From Allotamlana fucoidanivorans (GTDB taxonomy: Bacteria; Bacteroidota; Bacteroidia; Flavobacteriales; Flavobacteriaceae): 64,000 bases of DNA. Shown here one piece after another: positions 7,787-15,607 of the stretch. Both the position numbers and the translations under genes were made by a program. Each line of letters begins with the position of its first letter. Position 1 is the stretch's first letter. A model generated the notes under the pieces. The model ran no database searches and was not told the origin of the DNA. It worked only from the letters and a program-made list of their open reading frames with translations. The DNA lies in NCBI RefSeq assembly GCF_045788535.1, contig NZ_CP074074.1, forward strand, positions 2,108,001 to 2,172,000, given 5' to 3'.

Positions 7787-10528
7787 TCACCTAACATCAA
7801 GATTTGGAACTATATCAGGATACATATCAATAGCTTCTTGCCATCCTTTTTTTGACTCAAAAAGTATGGTACTGTTATAATAATTCCTCTTATAGTTATA
7901 ACTTTTGTCAATATTCTCTCCGTACAGTAGATAGCTATCACTATATTTACTTTTAACCTCAAGTCTAGAAGGTTTATTTACATCTAACTCTGCATATATT
8001 TTATAATCATTAAGTTCTATGGGAACATTATCTTTAAGCTGAATTATTTTATTTAAATTGTCTTTTTCTTCATCAATTTGTAAAATGGCTAAGAACCTCA
8101 TTTTTTTAGATTTAATTTTGTTTTGGGCCACAAACCTGTATTGTTTGTCATCAAATTTGATAGCAGGTCTTCCTCTTTGCGGGTTTAACCAATCTACAGG
8201 CTGGATATCATATTTATCATTTAATTGATATGTTAAATTTAGAGACCCAAAAACATTTGCAGTAGATTTTGCCCATTTTGCATTCGAAATTAAAGTTGTT
8301 TTATTTTCTGCAAGAAAAAAGTTAGCCGATTCTCGACCCTGTAATTGAAAAGTCCAAGTGATTGGTTTTTCAGATTCTAGCTCGTCATAAATTATTACTG
8401 TTGATGGTCTTAAAAACGCAATATGTCTTCTAAATAGTTTTAGCCTAGGGTCATCACTTTCATCTAAAATAAAACCATTTTCATCAGTATACGCATCTGA
8501 ATTTTTTAATACAGTTATCCAGTTTATGGCGCTTTTATCAAACTTTCTGTACGCTTTTGAGGCATCTCCCAAAGCATAAGTAATTTCATTACCTGTTAAA
8601 TAGCGCGGAATCCAACCATAGGAATTATAGTCATATCCTTGACTTTTACCATCAACAAGAATAGTGTTCTTGGCCTTGGTGTGTTTTTGTTCTAAAAGAT
8701 AATGTTTGTCTCTTGTAGTTATTCTATAACCCCTCGGATAAAATATTGGTTTGCCTTTGTAACTAATATTAAAGGAATTTTGATCTGCATGACCATGCGA
8801 ACCAACACCAAAGGGACTACTCTTAAATGCTACAAATAGATTGTTATCTTCATTAAAAACATCAGTGTGCATAGCTACTATACCAGTTTCTCTAAATAAG
8901 GCTGATTGATTAATATTAGTACTGTTTGTATTTTCAATTTTTTTAGGGTGTTGCCTTAATCTGTATTCCTTAAAGGAGTTATTCGAGAATTTAAATTCTT
9001 TTGAAGTATCCTGCCCACTGAGTTTATAGGCATATTGAATCGCAAAAGGATCATTGATCTCTTGACCTAAAATATATGCAAACTCTGCTCTTTTACTGTT
9101 AATCTTTTTAATTCTTTCGAGTCCATCACCAAACCCGTCTCCACTAGAATTAGGTGGGACTAAGTAAGCCAATCCTTTTGAGCAATTCTGGAACCATGGG
9201 TGATTGAAGGTATTAACACCAAACATCTCCTTAAAAAGGAGGTAGTTGTTTACCCATGAGTCCATATTTACATGCACGTACCCAATATTGCCATTAGGCC
9301 AAGCACCATCAGTTAAAGTACCGCCACCAGGTGTTCTTGACAACCAAATATCATACAATGTTTTTATCCATTTTTCAGCTTCTTTCAAGTGATTCTTCAT
9401 AATTATTGCGGATTGAAAAAAATCATAGTACGTATGTTGAAAGAAATGGGCAAATAGAATTCCATCTTCAGAACCAACATTTGATTGCATTAAGTGACTC
9501 ATAATTTGGATCCCTGTGCCTGCAATAAAAGTTTCATAAAGTTTTCTTTCTTTATTCGAGAGTAGTGTAAATGCATTATCATAAACGTGAGCCAGTGTAG
9601 ACATTGCAGTGGCGCCCGAAAAATCTGATTTTTTATAGACCTCTACTGGATTTAATTCGAGTATGGTATTTGCAAAATACCGAGCTTTCGTTAAATACTT
9701 GATATCATTTTTAATTGCATAACTTAAGACTAATGATTTTATTGCGTCACATTTGTTTCCAACTTCATATTTCAACCTAAACCTTTCAATCTGCTCAATT
9801 TCCTGTTGGGTTGCGTCAGCAGGTATTGGCTCACCTTTAACAATAAAGTCTGAATTATATTTTTTCAATGCCGAATTACCTGAAGCTATAATACTATTTA
9901 TAAGATTCATTTGATCTTTATTTACTTCAGTCAAAGAAGGTAGCATTACAATTCTAGGGTGTTTTGTAGGAATCACATCATAAGCTTCTTCTGAATTTGG
10001 AGACTCAAGAACAATTAGATCTTCTTCCACTGTAAAACTGTAGGTTCGCGACCACACCCTTTCTTTGCCATTATTAACCATGTATCTCCAAAACCATTTT
10101 CCTTTACTGAAGCTTTTGTGCGGGTTATACATAGGGAGAATTAAATTTTCGATAGTTATAGTGTTATTAGATAAAAAGGAACTATCTCTACTTATCTGCA
10201 CGGAATAGGTATCAAATTCATCAACCTTTTTAAAGTCAGGAGTGTAAGGAAACCCATCAGGGAACGTATAATCACTCATAGGCCACATTAGCGAGGGTGG
10301 ATTTGAAATTAACTTTTGGCCAGCTATAGGATATGGATATGTTCTGTTACCTTTTGGACGTAAACAATCCAAAGATAAAAACTTTGTTGCTGAAGGAAGC
10401 TGATCTTTGTCAAAATTGGATGATGTTTCAACAGTTTTTCCTGAATTTATATGACTATTTAACTTTGAAGAATCTTTACATCCTATCAAAAAAATTAAAA
10501 TTAAATATAAGGGAAGATATTTTAACAT
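7787..10528 (-). CDS. Heparinase II/III-type polysaccharide lyase lipoprotein with DUF4962-like N-terminus
   Basis: The 913-residue protein has a lipobox at Cys17 (IFLIGC). Residues about 60-175 resemble the DUF4962 domain (SNPPSLMWP, then KWFWRYMV). A helical toroid follows, with FFQHTYYDFFQS where catalytic His/Tyr are expected, and then the heparinase II/III beta-sandwich starting at GSHGHADQNSF (about residues 577-587) and KAKNTILVDGKSQG. Such enzymes cleave uronate-containing chains by beta-elimination. The GH88 gene begins the same strand run 60 bp upstream and would remove the unsaturated uronate created. A paralogue lies at 15608-18403 with the same architecture. Family number (for example PL21, PL33, PL37) cannot be settled by eye; heparin specificity is not implied. 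Confidence 0.88.
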   Translation of the reverse strand: MLKYLPLYLILIFLIGCKDSSKLNSHINSGKTVETSSNFDKDQLPSATKFLSLDCLRPKGNRTYPYPIAGQKLISNPPSLMWPMSDYTFPDGFPYTPDFKKVDEFDTYSVQISRDSSFLSNNTITIENLILPMYNPHKSFSKGKWFWRYMVNNGKERVWSRTYSFTVEEDLIVLESPNSEEAYDVIPTKHPRIVMLPSLTEVNKDQMNLINSIIASGNSALKKYNSDFIVKGEPIPADATQQEIEQIERFRLKYEVGNKCDAIKSLVLSYAIKNDIKYLTKARYFANTILELNPVEVYKKSDFSGATAMSTLAHVYDNAFTLLSNKERKLYETFIAGTGIQIMSHLMQSNVGSEDGILFAHFFQHTYYDFFQSAIIMKNHLKEAEKWIKTLYDIWLSRTPGGGTLTDGAWPNGNIGYVHVNMDSWVNNYLLFKEMFGVNTFNHPWFQNCSKGLAYLVPPNSSGDGFGDGLERIKKINSKRAEFAYILGQEINDPFAIQYAYKLSGQDTSKEFKFSNNSFKEYRLRQHPKKIENTNSTNINQSALFRETGIVAMHTDVFNEDNNLFVAFKSSPFGVGSHGHADQNSFNISYKGKPIFYPRGYRITTRDKHYLLEQKHTKAKNTILVDGKSQGYDYNSYGWIPRYLTGNEITYALGDASKAYRKFDKSAINWITVLKNSDAYTDENGFILDESDDPRLKLFRRHIAFLRPSTVIIYDELESEKPITWTFQLQGRESANFFLAENKTTLISNAKWAKSTANVFGSLNLTYQLNDKYDIQPVDWLNPQRGRPAIKFDDKQYRFVAQNKIKSKKMRFLAILQIDEEKDNLNKIIQLKDNVPIELNDYKIYAELDVNKPSRLEVKSKYSDSYLLYGENIDKSYNYKRNYYNSTILFESKKGWQEAIDMYPDIVPNLDVR

Positions 10529-10588
10529 TTTTGGTGCTATTTTAATCGAAGTTGTTCGATATATTCACAATTCTATTAGGATTTTTAT

Positions 10589-11800
10589 TTAAATTTTCTT
10601 TGAATACCTGTTTAGTGCTTCTAAGAAATAATAATCAGCATAAATCAAGCCTGCATCTAACTCAGAATTTCTTAAATAATTACCTGTTGCATGCTTTAAT
10701 AAAAAATTATTATTTGTTTCAGGATCCGCTAGATATTTCGGTTGCATTAGGTTGTAAAGGATTTTTTCAGCTGCTGTGAAATATTTGTGACCAGCTTTAT
10801 TGGATAGTTCACTCAGTTCTAAAAGTGCGGAGGCAAGAATTGCTGCTGCTGAAGCATCTCTCATTGTTTGTTCTCTAGGAGCTCTATAGTCCCAATACGG
10901 AACCGAATCATCTGGCATATTAGGATGATCTAAAATAAACCTTGCAATATTTTCAGCATGTATTAAAAATCTTTTATCACCTGTCTCTCTGTAAGCTACT
11001 GTGAAACCATATAGTCCCCAACTCTGACCTCTACTCCAAGCTGAATATTCAACATTGTTTTCGCCATTATTCCAGTCCATTTTTCTGAACTTACCTGTTT
11101 TTGAGTTGTAGTCCACAACATGTGGGCAACTGAAATCTTTCCTGTAATGATTAACCATCGTTTTTGTGGCATGACTTACTGCAGCATGATAATAAGTCGA
11201 ATCACCGCTTAGCTTTGTCGCTGCAAATAATAATTCTAAATTCATCATGTTATCAACAATTACAGGGTATTGCCAGTCTCTTTGAGGGTTAGGCTCCCAA
11301 GACATAATGGCTCCAACTTTCGGATTAAAGCGTGCTAAAGCTGATTTTGCGGACTCAATCAATACGGTTTTGTAATCTTTATTACCTGTTAAGTTGAAAC
11401 CCTGACCGTAACTACAATACATTCTAAACCCTATATCATGATCTCTCGTATTTTTTCTTTGATCATATAGAAACCCAGTTACTTCCTTAGCCTTGTTCAA
11501 AGCTTCTTTTGATTTTGTTTGATCATATATTTGCCAAAGGCATCCAGGATAAAATCCACTAGTCCAATCCTCCGCCGGTTTAAATCCTCTTTCTGAGGAT
11601 CTCGGAAATTTTTTATATTGAATCACTGAATCCAAGACATTACCATAATGAATGCTTGCCTTTTTAAAAATTGTTTCAATTGATGATTTGTTTATTGTAT
11701 AATTTCTGGAACTTGGATTACTGTGGTTAGCTGTTATACAAGCCATTAAAACCACAATGACACTCGCATATAATGGTAATCTCAAAAAGTGTTTTTTCAT
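10589..11800 (-). CDS. GH88 unsaturated glucuronyl hydrolase lipoprotein
   Basis: The 403-residue protein has a lipobox at Cys21 (IVVLMAC). The fold is an alpha/alpha-barrel with the two GH88 catalytic aspartates in recognisable settings: Asp122 in RDHDIGF and Asp183 in YPVIVDNMMNLELL. SWEPNPQRDWQYPV, AWSRGQSWGLYGF and PYWDYRAPREQTMRDASAAAI are also typical. The enzyme hydrates the 4,5-double bond of unsaturated uronic acids left by polysaccharide lyases, releasing the sugar below. It is the first gene of a minus-strand run continuing into the heparinase-type lyase and two sulfatases, which fits a pathway for sulfated uronate oligosaccharides. Its relation to GH105 is distant; GH88 is the better match. 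Confidence 0.93.
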   Translation of the reverse strand: MKKHFLRLPLYASVIVVLMACITANHSNPSSRNYTINKSSIETIFKKASIHYGNVLDSVIQYKKFPRSSERGFKPAEDWTSGFYPGCLWQIYDQTKSKEALNKAKEVTGFLYDQRKNTRDHDIGFRMYCSYGQGFNLTGNKDYKTVLIESAKSALARFNPKVGAIMSWEPNPQRDWQYPVIVDNMMNLELLFAATKLSGDSTYYHAAVSHATKTMVNHYRKDFSCPHVVDYNSKTGKFRKMDWNNGENNVEYSAWSRGQSWGLYGFTVAYRETGDKRFLIHAENIARFILDHPNMPDDSVPYWDYRAPREQTMRDASAAAILASALLELSELSNKAGHKYFTAAEKILYNLMQPKYLADPETNNNFLLKHATGNYLRNSELDAGLIYADYYFLEALNRYSKKI

Positions 11801-13019
11801 TTTGTTATGTTAAATTTTAAGCGATTTTATTTGTGGAATTTCCACGATTAAAATTTTAAATTAGTTATTAACAAAGGTAACTGCTGAGTTGTAATGTCAA
11901 TAAGTCAGATGTTTCATATTGAGGCGTTATATGTTTCTGTTTAGGTTTTGGTAAGAATTAGAATACTAGGACGAGGAAGACAGATTTCATTTATGAATGA
12001 GTTTGAATAGCAATACTTTAATTTACTAAGAACCTATCTTTTCTTATAATAAAATCCGTCTAAATATTAATCGAACTCAGGTTATTAGGGTATTAAATTA
12101 AACGTAAAGGTGTGGGACGCTAGCGTATTTTTAAAAAGGGGATTCAAAGTCTTTGATTTAAAAGGTTTTATTCAGTCAATCATTTATATTTTAACTACTA
12201 GTTTAATTCATGAAATAGATAGATTAACTAAAGACATAATTAAACACCTCATTGTTACAACTAACTGCGTACAACATCTATCTCGTAACACCTTCGCTAT
12301 TGTCAGTATATCTAATGCTTTAACCGATTTGAAATTATTAAATCGGATTTAAATTAAAAATCATGAACATCTTAGACCAAATAAAAGAGGCTTTAGCTTG
12401 TTGTAATTATTAGCTTAAAAGAAAAAGAGTTTGAGGATTTTTAAGCTAAAAAGTTACTACTGAAAAATCATTCAAAACAATCTTGGCGTATATATATTAG
12501 CAAGACAAGGCAGATAAAACCTTCAGTTTTTCATTCTGTTAGATAGGGCATCCAATATATCAATCCAAACACGGAAGTAATCAAAGTCTTATATCGGTCA
12601 TCAAAAGCTATATGTGATTGGTCTTGTTGCCATGGCAATTAAAGGTAACTTAATACTAAACTACTATCACAGAAATAACTTCTAATTCTTAAGGGTTGAA
12701 AATTTATATTACACATTCATATTATTATATAAACAGTTATTTCTCATTAGAGAGTTGTACACTTAGCCCAATAAAAGCGGGAGGAATTCCCTTTTTTGAG
12801 CTAAAAGAATTAAAAAGTTTGAATATGGTATGTATAGCAAAAAATAGGTAAACCAAATACCTGAGTTATGGATATAAGTCCATTTAGGGAAGTTTCCCTG
12901 ATGGAGAATTACTGAGGGAATTAATCAAAAGTTAAAGACTATTCAACAAATTTAACATCCTTTTCTTCTGTTTACTATTAGTTTGCAGCACTAAATTAAT
13001 TCTAAATATTTTTATTAAA
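11801..13019. other. 1.2-kb gene-poor region between divergent operons
   Basis: No convincing intact gene was found. The region separates the minus-strand GH88 operon from the plus-strand secreted-protein cluster, so promoters for both should lie at its edges. Near the right-hand side is a short stretch resembling the C-terminus of an IS110-type transposase. An 80-codon open frame at 12110-12352 has no recognisable motif and no good start context, and is regarded as chance. Confidence 0.5.
12581..12685 (+). pseudogene. Possible IS110-family transposase C-terminal remnant
   Basis: One frame reads SKSYIGHQKLYVIGLVAM and then AIKGNLILNYYHRNNF before a stop. This resembles the conserved C-terminal segment of IS110-type transposases (SK-x-G-x-x-LR-x-LYMAALVA-R-N-x-x-I-x-x-FY-R-L). 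Only about 34 residues are readable and the frame is closed just upstream, so it would be a decayed fragment. The match is by eye and short, hence the low confidence. Confidence 0.4.
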
Positions 13020-14051
13020 ATGAAAAATTTTTACTCTATTAAATTTTTATTTGTACTATCTTTTTTAGCTACAATTAATTCAATTGGGCAGACCACGTTG
13101 AGTCCCGGAGACTTAATGATTTTTGCTGCCAATTCTGATACCTCAACATTAAATGAAATAGGTTCTGAAGGGGAAGCTACAGAATTTGCATTCATTCTTT
13201 TGAAACCAATAACTACGGGAACCCAAGTTTATTTTACTGATTTTGCCTACATAGATTCATCTGCTCCTTATTTTGGTAAGAACGAAAACAATGGGTGTGA
13301 TCCAGGTGCTGGTGCTCAAGGAGACGGTATGATAAAATGGACGGCTAACTCAGATCTTGAGGCGGGTACAAAAGTATTGATACGCTTTGCCTCAGGAGGT
13401 ACTGTTGCAACCGTTGGAACAGTTGTTTCTATTGTTGATACTGTGGTGCCAGGAACGAGTATGTTTTTGTCTGACGCTGGCGATGCTATTCACGTATTTC
13501 AAGGAAGTGATGATGGAGCTGGTCTTGTTACTGCCGCAACTATGATCTCAAGTTATAAATTTCGAGATGGATGGCAAGATAATCTTGTGGAATGTGATAA
13601 TAATTCAGGACGATCTGAAGATCCCGGTACTGGTTTTGAATTTGATGCGATTACAAATAAGCCCAATGATAATTCAGGATATATTGGAGATTTTATTGGA
13701 AGTGTATCAACAATACAAGCTAAATTATTGGATATAGCCAACTATCAGATAACAAATGGAGGGGCTTACTCTATAGATTTGACTAGTGAAACAATAACAC
13801 TATCAAACAAAGATAATAATGTTGTTGAAAGTAATGTAAAAGTTTTTCCTAACCCGGCTAAGGATGTAATTAATGTTAGAGCTACGAACGGAATATTGAT
13901 TGAAGGATTGGAGGTCTATAATATTACAGGCCGATTACTTAAAAAGCAATCTGAAAAGATGATTGATATATCTGGTTTGTCTAGTGGCATGTATCTATTA
14001 AAAGTAGATACAGACAGAGGGGGCGTTATTCAAAAAGTGGTGAAACAATAG
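13020..14051 (+). CDS. Secreted protein with type IX secretion (type A) C-terminal sorting domain
   Basis: The 343-residue protein has a Sec signal (FLFVLSFLATINSIGQ, about 23 residues). A mature beta-rich region of roughly 250 residues contains GDLMIFAANSDT, QVYFTDFAY and ATEFAFILLKP and resembles secreted proteins of unknown function in Flavobacteriia. The last 75 residues form a sorting domain: VKVFPNPAKDVINV, LEVYNITGRLLKK and ISGLSSGMYLLKV. It should therefore cross the outer membrane through the type IX system and be anchored or released. No catalytic motif was recognised. A terminator-like hairpin follows directly, so it may be transcribed alone, upstream of two further secreted-protein genes. 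Confidence 0.85.
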   Translation: MKNFYSIKFLFVLSFLATINSIGQTTLSPGDLMIFAANSDTSTLNEIGSEGEATEFAFILLKPITTGTQVYFTDFAYIDSSAPYFGKNENNGCDPGAGAQGDGMIKWTANSDLEAGTKVLIRFASGGTVATVGTVVSIVDTVVPGTSMFLSDAGDAIHVFQGSDDGAGLVTAATMISSYKFRDGWQDNLVECDNNSGRSEDPGTGFEFDAITNKPNDNSGYIGDFIGSVSTIQAKLLDIANYQITNGGAYSIDLTSETITLSNKDNNVVESNVKVFPNPAKDVINVRATNGILIEGLEVYNITGRLLKKQSEKMIDISGLSSGMYLLKVDTDRGGVIQKVVKQ

Positions 14052-14076
14052 TTTTGCTTCCAACCTATTAATGAGG

Positions 14077-14102
14077 AAGGCCATTTTCGTAGTGGCTTTT
14101 TC
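14077..14102 (+). terminator. Rho-independent terminator after first secreted-protein gene
   Basis: A 9-bp stem (aaggccatt / agtggcttt, with G-T wobbles) has a ttcgt loop and runs into T residues. It lies 26 bp after the stop codon of the preceding gene and precedes the next gene by about 90 bp. Confidence 0.65.
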
Positions 14103-14193
14103 AATTAGGTTGTTCATTATTCTTCAATATTAGTCAGACATATAGATGGCTTATTGAGGAAATAAATGCAACATTCAAAATACATTTAATAAA

Positions 14194-14655
14194 ATGCAAA
14201 AAAAAATCATCTTAGCCTTTTTGTTGATGTTTATATGCAAAGAGGGCTTTTCTCAACAAGCAATTTCATCTTCTGGAAAAAGTACTGGTATTTTAGATAA
14301 TGACGGTACTATTAGTTACACCATAGGTCAAGTAGCATATCTAACTACCGAAGGCATGTCTCAAGGCGTTCAAAAATCATTTGAATATTTTGATTTGTCT
14401 GTTACTGATAATGAAGCTTTGATTAAAGTATATCCTAATCCCGCAACTACACAAATAAATTTGGATTTAGGTTCAATAGATACATCAAAACTGTCTTACG
14501 AATTGATCAATCTAAATGGTCAGATGGTAGGCCAGGGTACTCTTCAATCTGTAAATCCAACTATTTTTGTAGGACATTTACAGGAGTCTGTATATGTTCT
14601 AAAATTAAAAGATAATAATCGACAAATATTGTTAAAAAAATTAATCAAGAGATAA
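14194..14655 (+). CDS. Small secreted protein with type IX sorting domain
   Basis: This 153-residue product has a Sec signal (IILAFLLMFICKEGFSQ, about 21 residues) and a mature N-terminal part of only about 45 residues (SSSGKSTGILDNDGTISYTIGQV) before a type A sorting domain (IKVYPNPATTQINL, LINLNGQMVGQG, VYVLKL). Such mini-proteins, almost all sorting domain, are common in Flavobacteriia next to larger surface-protein genes; their role is unknown. The stop codon is one base before the next start codon, so the two are surely co-transcribed and probably translationally coupled. Confidence 0.8.
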   Translation: MQKKIILAFLLMFICKEGFSQQAISSSGKSTGILDNDGTISYTIGQVAYLTTEGMSQGVQKSFEYFDLSVTDNEALIKVYPNPATTQINLDLGSIDTSKLSYELINLNGQMVGQGTLQSVNPTIFVGHLQESVYVLKLKDNNRQILLKKLIKR

Positions 14656-14656
14656 A

Positions 14657-15589
14657 ATGAGAAAAATAGAAATTATTTTGGTCTTTGGCTTGCTATTAGT
14701 AGGGAGAATATATTCACAAACTCCTGAAATGATGAGTTATCAAGCCGTTGTTAGGGATGAAAACAGCGATTTGGTCAAAAACCGTGTTGTTGGTATGCAA
14801 GTTTCAATATTGAAAGATTCACAATCAGGGAACTCCGTATATACTGAAACTCATACTCCACAAACTAACGACAATGGTCTTTTGAGTATAGAAGTAGGAA
14901 ATGGAATTACCTCTGATAATATTGCTGATATTGATTGGTCTGAGGGTACCTATTACATTAAGACAGAAATCGATATTGAGGGAGGAACTAACTATACAAT
15001 ATCTGCAATTAGTCAATTTTTAAGTGTTCCTTATGCGTTACATGCAAAAACAGCTGATTACGTAAAGGGTTTGATAACAAGTAAATCTCATTATGTTGGA
15101 GAACTATTTGGTGGAGGCATAGTATTTCATGTCAACACCGCTGGTGATCATGGCCTAATAGTAAGCATGTTGGATTTGGCAGATGAAGGTGTTTGGAGCA
15201 GTGTTACTGATAGAGAAATAGGAGAATCGGCGCAAAGTTCATGGAATGGTCAATCAAACACCGGGGCAGTAGTTAGTCAAGGTGGAGCAAATAATGCTGC
15301 AAGCATATGTCAAAACTATTCAAACGAAGATTACGGTACTGGTGTTTTCTCTGATTGGTATTTGCCAAGTGTCACGGAATTAGATAAGTTATGGGTCAAT
15401 CTTTATGAAGTTCAAAAAGGCATAGAGTCTGTAGGTGGTGACAATACTGGCGAGGTACAAAAGGCTTTCTATTGGTCCTCTACCGAGGCTAACCAATTTA
15501 CAGCATGGGGCTTTAACTTTTATAATGGTAACGCCTATGGGAATATAAAGTTTAGTAAAGGCTATGTGAGAGCAATAAGGTCATTTTAA
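14657..15589 (+). CDS. Secreted DUF1566-domain (Fib_succ_major/Lcl-like) protein
   Basis: The 310-residue protein has a short Sec signal (LVFGLLLVGRIYSQ). Residues 25-130 match the N-terminal module usually found in such proteins (MSYQAVVRDENSDLV and YTETHTPQTNDNGL, then SVPYALHAKTA). After GGGIVFHVN, the C-terminal half has the DUF1566 pattern DWYLPSVTELDKLW, FYWSSTE and GYVRAIRSF. The domain is thought to be a carbohydrate- or surface-binding fold and no enzyme activity is known. It sits between the sorting-domain mini-protein (one-base spacing) and the second heparinase-type gene (18 bp spacing), suggesting a four-function surface operon. Its binding role in the PUL is inference. Confidence 0.8.
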   Translation: MRKIEIILVFGLLLVGRIYSQTPEMMSYQAVVRDENSDLVKNRVVGMQVSILKDSQSGNSVYTETHTPQTNDNGLLSIEVGNGITSDNIADIDWSEGTYYIKTEIDIEGGTNYTISAISQFLSVPYALHAKTADYVKGLITSKSHYVGELFGGGIVFHVNTAGDHGLIVSMLDLADEGVWSSVTDREIGESAQSSWNGQSNTGAVVSQGGANNAASICQNYSNEDYGTGVFSDWYLPSVTELDKLWVNLYEVQKGIESVGGDNTGEVQKAFYWSSTEANQFTAWGFNFYNGNAYGNIKFSKGYVRAIRSF

Positions 15590-15607
15590 AATAACTTTTT
15601 TATAAAA

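Noticed and set aside
12110..12352. 80-codon open frame in the gene-poor region
   Set aside because: No motif, no signal sequence and poor start context; amino acid composition is typical of AT-rich noncoding DNA.
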